From Oscillospiraceae bacterium (GTDB lineage: Bacteria; Bacillota; Clostridia; Oscillospirales; CAG-382), in NCBI GenBank assembly GCA_015064895.1, contig SVRI01000010.1:1-49786 (forward strand): DNA of 49,786 nucleotides. Reading direction: 5' to 3'. The first letter of the stretch is position 1; each line of letters starts with the position of its first letter. A program made the position numbers and the translations under genes. This document shows positions 41,754 through 49,540 of this stretch, in pieces. The notes under the pieces are model-generated. The model worked only from the letters and a program-made list of their open reading frames with translations, was not told where the DNA came from and made no database searches.

Positions 41754-41990
41754 GTTTGTCGATTTTTGCAGAACTTAAATATAAAATGTATTTTCTTGTG
41801 TATAAATGTATAAAACATAGTCACTTTTGCACAAATTACACAATATTTGTCTGTATAATTGTACAATAATTGTTTATTTTCGAAAAAACCATTGACAAAG
41901 AGTCATATTTTGGTATAATTGTTATTGTACCTGTTTATAATATTTTTTTGGTACTTGGCGCTTGCGACAAAAAAGATATGACAAAGGGCA
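41754..41990 (+). promoter_or_regulatory. A/T-rich promoter region of the sigma factor gene
   Basis: A strong candidate is TTGACA at 41892-41897 with a 16-base spacer to TATAAT at 41914-41919. A second TATAAT-like block lies near 41850 (TGTATAATTGTACAAT). The region is very A/T-rich with repeated TGTATAA words, and an imperfect palindrome (TTTTTTTGGTACTTGGCG ... CGACAAAAAAG) spans 41944-41973. Confidence 0.6.
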
Positions 41991-42557
41991 ATGGGCGGTA
42001 TGCAGACAAACTCAAAAGCAAATAAAGAAATAAACAGTCTTGTGCTTGCAGTAAAGAACAACGATACCGCATCATTTATCAAGCTTCTCGGTCATTTTTC
42101 CCGCACCATTTCGGTTCTTTCCAACTCTTTTTCTCTTCCGTCATCGGAGCATGAGGATTTGTGTCAGGAAGGCAGAATGGCACTTTACCGTGCAGCACTC
42201 AGCTATGACGGAAAGAGTGCACAGTTTTCCACCTATGCAATTACCTGCATGACAAACGCCATGATTACTTTTGCAAAGAAGTATGCGGCACAGAACATGG
42301 GTAAGGCGTATGATGTAACTCCCGAGGAGTATGAAAGCAAAGCGGGACAGAGCGTGATTTCGGCAATAGAGCTTGACGAACTGCTTGCAAAAGACGGATT
42401 TGCCGGTCTTTCGGAATACGAAAGAAGGGTAATGAGCCTGAAGCTCACAGGCTATAAGGTCGGGGAGATTGCAAAGAAACTGGAAAAGATGCCAAAGTCA
42501 ATCGAGAATACTCTTTTCAGAGCAAGACAAAAGCTAAAGAAACATATTGACGGGTAA
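41991..42557 (+). CDS. RNA polymerase sigma-70-family factor
   Basis: A 188-residue sigma factor with region 2 (about 35-110, with HEDLCQEGRMALYRAALSYDG and FSTYAITCMTNAM) and region 4 (about 135-186, LSEYERRVMSLKLTGYKVGEIAKKL and SIENTLFRARQKLKKHI). There is no region 3 or 1.1. It resembles SigH-like factors more than classical ECF factors, but which genes it controls is unknown. The ATG at 41991 has AAAGGG upstream; a second ATG at 42000 is also possible. No anti-sigma factor gene is adjacent. Confidence 0.88.
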   Translation: MGGMQTNSKANKEINSLVLAVKNNDTASFIKLLGHFSRTISVLSNSFSLPSSEHEDLCQEGRMALYRAALSYDGKSAQFSTYAITCMTNAMITFAKKYAAQNMGKAYDVTPEEYESKAGQSVISAIELDELLAKDGFAGLSEYERRVMSLKLTGYKVGEIAKKLEKMPKSIENTLFRARQKLKKHIDG

Positions 42558-42654
42558 CGCATATATGTTGCATCGCAAAAGCGGTCTAAAAGACATCGGG
42601 TTGTCCCCGTTATGCAGCAAAATTATATCAATACTCAAAGCGAGGTAAAAGGAA

Positions 42655-42936
42655 ATGTACGAAAACAAGACACTGGTCTGCAAGGATTGTGGAGAAGAAT
42701 TCATCTTTACAGCAGGCGAACAGGAATTCTATGCAGAAAAGGGCTTCCAGAACGAACCCCAGAGATGCAAGGCTTGCCGTGATAAGAGAAAGAATGCAGG
42801 AAAGCCCCAGAGAGAATACTTCACAACAACTTGTGCAAACTGCGGTAAGGAAGCCAAGGTTCCCTTCCAGCCCACAAGTGACAGACCTGTATATTGCAGC
42901 GACTGTTTCGCAGCAATGAAGGAAGAACAGGAATAA
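42655..42936 (+). CDS. Small zinc-ribbon protein
   Basis: A 93-residue protein with four CxxC pairs: C9/C12, C38/C41, C60/C63 and C81/C84, which would bind two zinc ions. The first half matches the clostridial zinc-ribbon motif CxDCGxEFxFTxGEQxFYxxKGF; the second half (CANCGKEAKVPF ... PVYCSDCF) is a CxxC-x-CxxC domain of the kind fused to RNA- or DNA-related proteins. AGCGAGGTAAAAGG lies upstream. It follows the sigma factor gene after 97 bases. Its biological role is not known. Confidence 0.88.
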   Translation: MYENKTLVCKDCGEEFIFTAGEQEFYAEKGFQNEPQRCKACRDKRKNAGKPQREYFTTTCANCGKEAKVPFQPTSDRPVYCSDCFAAMKEEQE

Positions 42937-43074
42937 ATACTTAAAAGCTTATTATTGTATTTGCTTTTGTTATTTTGCCCTCGGGTGTTATTTTCGTATT
43001 TCGGAGATTGGACTCTGCACGGCATTTGTAATTTAAGTGAGTCTGATTTTCAGCTAAACGGATTTAAAACTGTC

Positions 43075-43101
43075 AGCCATCCCTTTCGGGATGGCTTTTT
43101 T
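43075..43101 (+). terminator. Terminator after the zinc-ribbon gene
   Basis: AGCCATCCC pairs with GGGATGGCT (TTTC loop), tail TTTTT. The 138 bases before it hold no gene that I recognise. Confidence 0.92.
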
Positions 43102-43158
43102 ATGTATAAAAAGAGTGAAATGTCAGGATACTATATAAAAAAGATAACGAGGTCAGAT

Positions 43159-43863
43159 ATGGGTAATAACGAAAGAGATGATAATAAAAACGAAAACCTT
43201 GCCGATAATCTTGAAAGTATCCGACAGATGGGTGCAATAAGGATTGTGTCGGGAAGCTCCAGGGTGCATACCCTTGTTATTGCAGGTCAGATTGAGGGAC
43301 ATTATGAGCTGCCAAGCCAGACAAAAAGCACAAAGTATGAGCATGTAATTCCGCAGCTTGTAGAGGTTGAGGAAAGTGATGAAATTGACGGACTTCTCAT
43401 GATTCTCAATACTGTTGGCGGTGATGTCGAGGCAGGGCTTGCCATTGCCGAGCTTGTTTCGGGCATGACAAAGCCGACTGTATCCCTTGTCCTTGGCGGA
43501 GGCCATTCAATTGGTGTGCCTCTTGCAGTTTGTGCCAAGAAAAGCTTTATTGTGCCGTCTGCCACAATGACAATACATCCCGTAAGGACAAACGGACTTG
43601 TTATAGGTGTGCCGCAAAGCTTTACCTATTTTCTTAAGATGCAGGAGAGAATAACGGATTTTATCGTGAAAAACTCAAATGTGCCAAAGAAATGTCTTGA
43701 TGTTCTCATGCTCGCAACGGATGAACTTGCGGCAGATATAGGTACTGTCATCGACGGTTTGAAAGCTGTGGAAATAGGACTTATTGATAAGGTTGGCGGT
43801 CTTGGCGAAGCACTTAAAGAGCTGCATTCTATGATAGAAGAACGAAAAAGGACGGCTGATTAA
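43159..43863 (+). CDS. ClpP-class serine protease-like protein (TepA family)
   Basis: A 234-residue ClpP/crotonase-fold protein, cytoplasmic. The nucleophile motif is GGHSIG with S117, and the strand-turn block LMILNTVGGDVEAGLAIAEL and ATMTIHPVRTNG contain the family landmarks. TepA proteins are ClpP relatives; the B. subtilis member was linked to protein translocation and sporulation. The start at 43159 follows CGAGGTCAG; in-frame starts upstream run through the terminator and are rejected. Its stop lies inside a terminator shared with the convergent Nudix gene. Confidence 0.88.
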   Translation: MGNNERDDNKNENLADNLESIRQMGAIRIVSGSSRVHTLVIAGQIEGHYELPSQTKSTKYEHVIPQLVEVEESDEIDGLLMILNTVGGDVEAGLAIAELVSGMTKPTVSLVLGGGHSIGVPLAVCAKKSFIVPSATMTIHPVRTNGLVIGVPQSFTYFLKMQERITDFIVKNSNVPKKCLDVLMLATDELAADIGTVIDGLKAVEIGLIDKVGGLGEALKELHSMIEERKRTAD

Positions 43864-43873
43864 GCCGTCCTAA
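43845..43873 (-). terminator. Terminator of the Nudix gene overlapping the tepA stop
   Basis: AGGACGGCT pairs with AGCCGTCCT; on the minus strand it is followed by TTTTTCG. The stem is formed by the last codons of the TepA gene, and the plus strand may also terminate there. Confidence 0.85.
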
Positions 43874-43875
43874 TA

Positions 43876-44628
43876 TTAAAGCGTGTCAATAAATTCGTTT
43901 GCCTTTGTAAGAATGTCTCTGTCGTGCTTGAAATTGAGAATGGACAAAGCTTCTTCGAAGGTAACAAGCCTGTATTCCGAGATTTCCATGATGTTCATCT
44001 TGATGTCCTTTTCATCAAAAGGAGCAAGGTAATAAACGGCTTTTTTCTTTATAAATCCGTTGATAAGATAGTTGTAGGATTCTCTGAAACCGTCAATAAG
44101 ATGAGTCTTGACACCCGTTTCTTCATATACTTCACGGAGTGCCGTTTGTTTTTCATCTTCACCTATTTCAATGTGGCCCTTGGGAAAACCGATGTGTCCT
44201 GAAATGTTGGTAATAAGAATAAATTTTCTAACACCCTCAGACTGTGTGTACATAACAGCCCCGCAGCTTTTTTCGTAGTAACACACATACTTGTATCTGT
44301 CTGCAGGAAGGTACTTGTCAAGAAGGGATATTAGTCTCGGCTCATAAAGAATTGTTCTTTCGGGAGCAAGAATCCACACGTCTTCTTGTTCTTCAAGCCT
44401 GTCTTTTGCTATGGCAACCACCTGACCGCGAAATTTTGCAACAGGTTCATTTACACCGATAACAAATGCTTTTACAGATTGTCCCTGATAAAGAATATTT
44501 CCGCAGTTAAGCGTACCGGAACGTCTGCCTTCGGAATAGAGAAAGTATGTACCGTTGACAGTGACGTCGTATACTCCGCCAAGTACGTTTTTAGTGCTTT
44601 TTGTGGCACTGTATTCGTTAAAACTCAT
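43876..44628 (-). CDS. Nudix hydrolase with an extra N-terminal domain
   Basis: A 250-residue protein. The Nudix box is complete: GHIEIGEDEKQTALREVYEE followed by TGV (about residues 160-182), so the catalytic REXXEE helix is intact. The N-terminal ~115 residues (with TVNGTYFLYSEGRRSGTL and VIGVNEP) form a beta-rich domain that I do not recognise. It would hydrolyse a nucleoside diphosphate derivative of unknown identity. The ATG at 44628 follows AAAGGAC; a longer start at 44652 is less well placed. Confidence 0.87.
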   Translation of the reverse strand: MSFNEYSATKSTKNVLGGVYDVTVNGTYFLYSEGRRSGTLNCGNILYQGQSVKAFVIGVNEPVAKFRGQVVAIAKDRLEEQEDVWILAPERTILYEPRLISLLDKYLPADRYKYVCYYEKSCGAVMYTQSEGVRKFILITNISGHIGFPKGHIEIGEDEKQTALREVYEETGVKTHLIDGFRESYNYLINGFIKKKAVYYLAPFDEKDIKMNIMEISEYRLVTFEEALSILNFKHDRDILTKANEFIDTL

Positions 44629-44652
44629 AAAACCAGTCCTTTTCCCATACAT

Positions 44653-44897
44653 TGGTAAGGGAACAAATAAAGTCGTTTTTGAAAAGCAAAAACTTTCACT
44701 GCATACAGTATATCATAAACTTCGGGTTATATCAATAGAAAATTTGCACATTTCACCATATGTTAATTATATTTGTATAATCTTGATAAAATCAGACATA
44801 AACCGATGTCATAAAAAAGTGAAACTATAAAACCAACTATGACTTGAAATATACATAAATGTGTGTTATACTGATTATAAATAAACGGAAGGTAGGG
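44653..44897 (+). promoter_or_regulatory. Divergent gap with promoter for the DUF2953/gerW genes
   Basis: TTGAAA at 44844-44849, 17-base spacer, TATACT at 44867-44872, 25 bases before the ATG of the DUF2953 gene. The rest of the gap is A/T-rich; nothing else stands out. Confidence 0.7.
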
Positions 44898-45611
44898 ATG
44901 GCAGTGATATTTTTATATATATTCCTTGCCATTGTTGCCATAGTTGCTCTTGTAATTCTGGTTGTTTATTACGCACCCATTTCGTTGCAGATACGTTATG
45001 ATAACATGCTGCGGCTATATGAACGTATCTACTTTGTAAAGATAAAAGAATATCCCGACAAAAAGAAAAAGAAAAAGCGTAAAAAGAAGAAATCTGCGGC
45101 AAACGTTTCTCCGAACACATCGGTAACGGGACAGACCGAGGCAAAAAGCTCACCGTTGCCCGACATCTCTGATGACGACGATGAAGAGGATGAGTTTGAG
45201 TCGGTCGAGTCGGTAAAGGACACACTGGCACTGTTTATTGAATTGCTTAAACAGCTCTTTGACATTGTCGGAGAAGATGCAAAAATCAAAATAAATAAAC
45301 TTAGCGTTATCGTGTCAAAGCCGGATGCGGCAGATACCGCCGTGCTTTACGGTGTATGCGGAGGCATGATTTCTACAGCACTTGCAGTTGCATCAAACTT
45401 TTCGAAATGTAAAATCAACGAAAAAAATGTTGGTGTTACTGCCGATTTCATCGGAGGAAAGAACAGCATTGATATTGATATAACCCTTTCAGCACGTGTA
45501 ATAGTTGTATATTCGTGTCTGCTGAAAGCTTATATGATACATGAAGCCAAGAAAAGAAAATCCCAAAGGATGGAGGATATAAATAATGACAAACGGTCAG
45601 AACATAGCTGA
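44898..45611 (+). CDS. DUF2953 membrane protein (YtfI-like)
   Basis: A 237-residue protein with one N-terminal membrane helix (about 4-25), a very lysine-rich stretch (DKKKKKKRKKKK, about 56-67), an acidic stretch (DDDDEEDE, about 94-101) and a DUF2953 domain (about 110-237, with IKINKLSVIVSKPDAADTAVLYG). In B. subtilis ytfI (DUF2953) precedes ytfJ, as here. Start supported by GGAAGG upstream. It overlaps gerW by 26 bases, so both are probably translated together. The function is uncertain but linked to spores by its partner. Confidence 0.88.
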   Translation: MAVIFLYIFLAIVAIVALVILVVYYAPISLQIRYDNMLRLYERIYFVKIKEYPDKKKKKKRKKKKSAANVSPNTSVTGQTEAKSSPLPDISDDDDEEDEFESVESVKDTLALFIELLKQLFDIVGEDAKIKINKLSVIVSKPDAADTAVLYGVCGGMISTALAVASNFSKCKINEKNVGVTADFIGGKNSIDIDITLSARVIVVYSCLLKAYMIHEAKKRKSQRMEDINNDKRSEHS

Positions 45612-46041
45612 AACAATAAAGGATGCCCTTAATGAGGCACGTACCATGGCGGATTCCCAAACTATTATTGGCGAGCCCATAGTTGTAGGCTCTACAACAA
45701 TTATTCCCGTGTCCAAAATTTCAATCGGCGTGGGTCTTGGCGGCGGCACATACGGAAAGCAAAAGACAAATAATGCAGGTGTCGGCGGCACAGGCGTAAC
45801 CATAACACCGGTTTCCTTTATCGTTGTGGATGATAACGGCAGAACATCCTTGCTTAACGTAGGTATAAATACTTCGGAAAATTCCACAAAGATTTCAGGA
45901 ACAGTAAATGAAATCGATAAGGCACTTGACAGCGTGCCCGGAATTCTTTCCAAAATCAAAGATCTTTTCGTAAATGAAAAGGTGGCGGAAACAAAGGTGA
46001 CCGTTGAAGATGTAGTAGAAGAAACTACCGTTACCGAATAA
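45586..46041 (+). CDS. ytfJ: GerW-family sporulation protein (YtfJ)
   Basis: A 151-residue protein of the GerW/YtfJ family, a spore-associated protein of endospore formers required for efficient germination in some species. Landmarks are the IIGEPIVVGSTTIIPVSKI stretch, the glycine-rich GVGLGGGTYG loop and TPVSFIVVDD. The C-terminus (from about 128) is acidic with VEETTVTE repeats. GGAGGATAT precedes the start inside the DUF2953 gene. The gene ends at a bidirectional terminator. Confidence 0.93.
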   Translation: MTNGQNIAETIKDALNEARTMADSQTIIGEPIVVGSTTIIPVSKISIGVGLGGGTYGKQKTNNAGVGGTGVTITPVSFIVVDDNGRTSLLNVGINTSENSTKISGTVNEIDKALDSVPGILSKIKDLFVNEKVAETKVTVEDVVEETTVTE

Positions 46042-46055
46042 ATATACGGCAAATT

Positions 46056-46088
46056 AAAACAGCATCCATGAGGATGCTGTTTTTTTTA
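46056..46088. terminator. Bidirectional terminator after ytfJ
   Basis: AAAACAGCATCC pairs with GGATGCTGTTTT (loop ATGA), with a T run on the plus strand. It separates the convergent ytfJ and histidine phosphatase genes. Confidence 0.93.
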
Positions 46089-46742
46089 TATGTTTTTCGG
46101 AAGCTCTGTAATAAGGTTTTTCTTTAATAAATGGTCGCATAATGCATATCCTGCAACCTCAAATTCGAGAGTTTTTGAATCGTAGTTTACAATACATACA
46201 GAGGCATTGGGAACCCAGGAAAGAGTTCCGATGTCAGTAATGTCTATGTTTTTCCATTTACAGCCCATGGCACGAACCGGTGTTGCATGAGAGCCTATAA
46301 GTATGTTCTTGCCTGCGTTTTCCCTGACAAGTTTTTCGACGGTGCAAACTACCCTTTGTGCAAGGTGCCTTACACTTTCGCCGCCCGGACATGTGCAGTT
46401 GCCCATATCGTACTTCCATACTGCATACTCATCGGGATATTCCACCACAATGTCGTCAAACTTCATTGTTTCCCAGACGCCGCCGTTTATTTCCCTGAGT
46501 CCTTGCTCTTTTATAACATCAATCCCGTGCCTTTCGGCAATTATTTTTGCCGTGGAATAGGCTCTTGGAATGTCGCTTGCAAAGGCGATGTCTATAGGAA
46601 AATCCTTTAAAAATTCAGCAGTACATTCTGCCTGTTTTATTCCCAAATCCGTAAGGTCTGACGGATACTGACCGTGAAATTCGCCTTTCAGATTTCCTTC
46701 ACCCTGAGCATGACGCACCATTATAACTTTTGTATCAAACAT
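46086..46742 (-). CDS. Histidine phosphatase (phosphoglycerate mutase-like)
   Basis: A 218-residue member of the histidine phosphatase family. The catalytic RHA motif is MVRHAQGEGN (about residues 8-17), and the second histidine is GSHATPVRAM (about 149-158). The middle contains REINGGVWE, typical for this family. It may be a phosphoglycerate mutase-like or alpha-ribazole phosphatase-like enzyme. It is the last gene of a minus-strand run with galK, a small membrane protein and a WalJ-like protein. Confidence 0.88.
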   Translation of the reverse strand: MFDTKVIMVRHAQGEGNLKGEFHGQYPSDLTDLGIKQAECTAEFLKDFPIDIAFASDIPRAYSTAKIIAERHGIDVIKEQGLREINGGVWETMKFDDIVVEYPDEYAVWKYDMGNCTCPGGESVRHLAQRVVCTVEKLVRENAGKNILIGSHATPVRAMGCKWKNIDITDIGTLSWVPNASVCIVNYDSKTLEFEVAGYALCDHLLKKNLITELPKNI

Positions 46743-46755
46743 ATGTATTCCTCCG

Positions 46756-47529
46756 TCATATTATAGACTGCATTGCAATTGTAAGTCTTACATCGTTTGG
46801 TGTAAAGCCCGCTTCTGCAAGTGCTTCGGCATTGGTTTTGTAGCAAAGCTCGGGTGTGTTGTTTTCTTTTGACAGGTGGGCAAGAATTATCTTTTCCGCA
46901 CCCATGTCCACAAGCTTTGGGATAAAAGCGGCACAATCTTCATTTGAAAGATGCCCGTGGTCCGACAGTATTCTCTTTTTGAGTATATATGGGTAAGGTC
47001 CGTTTTTGAGCATTTTTGTGTCATGGTTTGATTCAATAACTACAGCTTTGCATCCTAATAGATATGATGCAATTTCAGGGGTAATTTGTCCCATGTCGGT
47101 GGCCAATGCAAAACGTGTTCCGTCAGAAAACGTAAAATGATATCCGCATGAGCCGATAGAATCGTGAGGTGTTGCAAAGGTATCAACTTCAAAACCGTCG
47201 AATGTAATGCTGTCACCGGGGTCTTTGATTTTTGCTTTGCCGCAAAATAACTCATCAAGAGGCATGTCATAGTATGACGCTGACTTTCTGTTGATAAAAA
47301 TCGGAATGTCGGTGTGCTTTGACAATACACCGAGTCCTTGAACATGGTCGCTGTGCTCGTGGGTTACGAATACGGCCTTTATATTTTGCATGCTTGTCCC
47401 GACTTTTTCAAGAGCACTGCATATACGCTTGTAGGAAACACCTGCATCAATGAGGATTTCCTCGTCTTTGTATTTTACATAAACGCAGTTACCGGATGAG
47501 CCGGAAAACAGAGGAATTGCTTTGAACAT
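46756..47529 (-). CDS. MBL-fold metallohydrolase, WalJ (YycJ)-like
   Basis: A 257-residue metallo-beta-lactamase-fold hydrolase. The zinc motif is THEHSDH with H57, H59, D61 and H62, followed by a downstream SNHD and a C-terminal LAHLSKENN. The opening IPLFSGSSGNCVYV and the DAGVSYKRI stretch are typical of the YycJ/WalJ family, a 5'-3' exonuclease-like protein. In bacilli walJ lies in the walRK operon; here it is not next to those genes. Thirteen bases separate it from the histidine phosphatase gene. Confidence 0.9.
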   Translation of the reverse strand: MFKAIPLFSGSSGNCVYVKYKDEEILIDAGVSYKRICSALEKVGTSMQNIKAVFVTHEHSDHVQGLGVLSKHTDIPIFINRKSASYYDMPLDELFCGKAKIKDPGDSITFDGFEVDTFATPHDSIGSCGYHFTFSDGTRFALATDMGQITPEIASYLLGCKAVVIESNHDTKMLKNGPYPYILKKRILSDHGHLSNEDCAAFIPKLVDMGAEKIILAHLSKENNTPELCYKTNAEALAEAGFTPNDVRLTIAMQSII

Positions 47530-47541
47530 AGAATGAATTAC

Positions 47542-47895
47542 CTACTTGAAAAGATTTAGCAAAGGAGCAAACAGAGGACTGTCCTTGATTAGCATAAGGT
47601 ATATGCTGTCACAAAGAACAACAAGCAAAAAGGGAAAGAAAACAATCATCATTATCTTCATCCTTTTGCGTCTCTTTTGCAAAAGATATTCGGGAACTTC
47701 TCTGCCGTTCATTTTTGCAATACCGATTTCGTTGTTGTGGTGAAAGAACATTGCTATGTATACACATGCAGCAACGGTGGCAATGATTGCATAAACAAAA
47801 AACACGGGAAGATAGAATATGTTTCCGACAATGTATATTGCCGCCACAATCAATGTGGAAAGAAAAAATAAAAGTAAAGCAGTGCCTTTTTTCAT
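47542..47895 (-). CDS. Small membrane protein of unknown function
   Basis: A 117-residue protein with three hydrophobic segments (about 7-29, 32-52 and 84-106) and a basic cytoplasmic loop (LLQKRRKRMK, near 71-80). I do not recognise it. The start lies only 3 bases after the galK stop, so translation is probably coupled. It is located between galK and the WalJ-like gene. Confidence 0.75.
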   Translation of the reverse strand: MKKGTALLLFFLSTLIVAAIYIVGNIFYLPVFFVYAIIATVAACVYIAMFFHHNNEIGIAKMNGREVPEYLLQKRRKRMKIMMIVFFPFLLVVLCDSIYLMLIKDSPLFAPLLNLFK

Positions 47896-47898
47896 AAT

Positions 47899-49203
47899 TT
47901 ACATAAGTCTGTCAAGACAAACGGCACCGTGTTTTCTCACCTTGAGAATGTAAACCGAGCCTTCGCCAAAGACATTTTCGAGTGTGGTTTTGTATTCCTG
48001 TACCAAATCCTGAGGAACAAAGCTCTGGATAGTACCCGCAAAGCCGCCGCCGTGTACACGCCATGCCGCTTTGTCGCAATTTCCGAGAACTTCGGACGCA
48101 AGGGCAAGGGCAAGGGATAAGCCCTGTTCGTCAACATTCTTAACCGTGTATACATTCTGAAGCATTGTAAATGACGAAATTCCCGATGCCTTGACGCCCT
48201 TAAGGAATGTATCAAGGTTACCCTTTGCAAGGGCATCCTTCTGCATTGTTACTCTTTCGTTTTCGTTAAAGAAATGCATGGCACGCATGAGGCATTTGTC
48301 ACCAAGCTCACTTCTTATTGCCTTTGCGTTTCTTAAAAGCTTCTCTTTTGAAGAATCACGCAAGAATTCAACACCGAGGTATTTTGCAACCTTTTTCATG
48401 TCGCCGGGAACCGATGCATAATCTTCGTTGAGGTCGGCATGGTTTCCGCCCGTATTTACAATACAGAGGTTGATGCCGTATTTGTCAAGATCAAAAGGAA
48501 GCTTTTCTACAATGGGATTCTTAGGATCCTTGAAGTCTATTGCAACAAAACCGCCGACAGCACATGCCACCTGATCCATAAGACCGCAAGGCTTGCCGAA
48601 ATGTACGTTTTCGGAATACTGTGCAATCTTTGCGATTTCAACATTGTCGATTTTGCCGTCGTTGTAGAAGTGGGACAGCATGTTGCCTACCATGTCTTCA
48701 AACGCCGCCGAGGATGAAAGCCCCGAGCCTTTGAGCACGTTTGATGTGGTGTAGGCATAGTATCCGCCCACATTGTAGCCGTTCTTTTTGAAACCGTCGC
48801 ACATACCGCGGATGATGGCACTTGCCTTGTATTTTTCGTCTTCTCTGACGTTTTCTACGTCAGAGAGGGAAACGATATCCTCAGGGAAGCCTTCGGACTT
48901 GATGGCAACAACACCGTCATTATTTGTTGCGGCAACGGATATGATGTCAAGACTTATTGAGCCTGCAAGAACCTTGCCGTGGTTGTGGTCGGTATGGTTG
49001 CCGGAGATTTCGCTTCTGCCCGCAACAGAAAAAAGACGTACATCGCCGTAAGCTTTGCCGCCGTATGTGTTTTCAAAGCCGTCTGCACAGGATATGTATC
49101 TTGCTTTTACAGCTTCAATGTCGCAGTCGGAGCCGTAAAGCTCAAAAAAGGCTTTGTCATATAAGCCGCCGAGAATGGCGGATTTTAGTTCTTTGATGTT
49201 CAT
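47899..49203 (-). CDS. galK: Galactokinase
   Basis: GHMP kinase of the Leloir pathway, phosphorylating galactose at C1; 434 residues. The galactose-binding signature reads GRSEISGNHTDHNHG (about 62-76), the variant common in clostridial galactokinases rather than GRxNxIGEHxDY. The ATP-binding loop KGSGLSSSAAFE lies near 158-169, and a C-terminal GGGFAGTIQ motif is present. The ATG at 49203 follows GGAG; a long upstream extension of the frame would translate a repeat module and is rejected. First gene of a four-gene run. It could use galactose released by the melA enzyme. Confidence 0.93.
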   Translation of the reverse strand: MNIKELKSAILGGLYDKAFFELYGSDCDIEAVKARYISCADGFENTYGGKAYGDVRLFSVAGRSEISGNHTDHNHGKVLAGSISLDIISVAATNNDGVVAIKSEGFPEDIVSLSDVENVREDEKYKASAIIRGMCDGFKKNGYNVGGYYAYTTSNVLKGSGLSSSAAFEDMVGNMLSHFYNDGKIDNVEIAKIAQYSENVHFGKPCGLMDQVACAVGGFVAIDFKDPKNPIVEKLPFDLDKYGINLCIVNTGGNHADLNEDYASVPGDMKKVAKYLGVEFLRDSSKEKLLRNAKAIRSELGDKCLMRAMHFFNENERVTMQKDALAKGNLDTFLKGVKASGISSFTMLQNVYTVKNVDEQGLSLALALASEVLGNCDKAAWRVHGGGFAGTIQSFVPQDLVQEYKTTLENVFGEGSVYILKVRKHGAVCLDRLM

Positions 49204-49252
49204 TTGGGATTCACTCCGTTTTAGGGATTTTTCCGTCATATGATGAAGGTCT

Positions 49253-49418
49253 GTACTTTTGTCCCGAAACAAAAGTACCAAAAATTCTCCGCTCAACAAG
49301 GAGAGATGGGCGGCGAGTCGCCGCTGACAATTTGTCATTTTGACGGTTTTCGGTATGCCGTCAAAATGACGTGTTTGCTGTCGGGCTTTCCCGACCCGCG
49401 GTGGCTTAACTCTCTCCA
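49253..49418 (+). repeat. Solitary module A copy upstream of galK
   Basis: It begins with hairpin GTACTTTTGT/ACAAAAGTAC (49253-49278), then CCAAAAATTCTCCGCTCAAC as in R1 and R2, contains the GGCGGCGAGTCGCCGC hairpin, a GTCATTTTGACGG/CCGTCAAAATGAC stem (49337-49372) and GTCGGGCTTTCCCGAC, and ends with GGTGGCTTAACTCTCTCC. It is most like module A of R1. No module B partner or end terminators are seen. Confidence 0.8.
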
Positions 49419-49445
49419 TTGGTGTGAGTGCTGATTTGATTTGTG

Positions 49446-49479
49446 TTTCCCGACCGCCGTTGTTTGGTGGCCGGGAAAA
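49446..49479. other. Hairpin after the solitary module A
   Basis: TTTCCCGACCGCC pairs with GGTGGCCGGGAAA with one A-C mismatch. It resembles the stem of the terminator downstream of melA, so it may be a terminator for a transcript arriving from the right. Confidence 0.55.
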
Positions 49480-49540
49480 ACTGTATTTGTGCAATAAAGA
49501 TATATTTAATACCGATAAAGTGTTGGTGCTAAAACATTTT

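Noticed and set aside
42955..43158. Upstream extension of the TepA gene
   Set aside because: It would run through a strong rho-independent terminator; a ribosome binding site precedes 43159.
49204..49494. Long N-terminal extension of galK
   Set aside because: The open frame is produced by the repeat module upstream; known galactokinases start near the MNIKEL position and GGAG lies before it.
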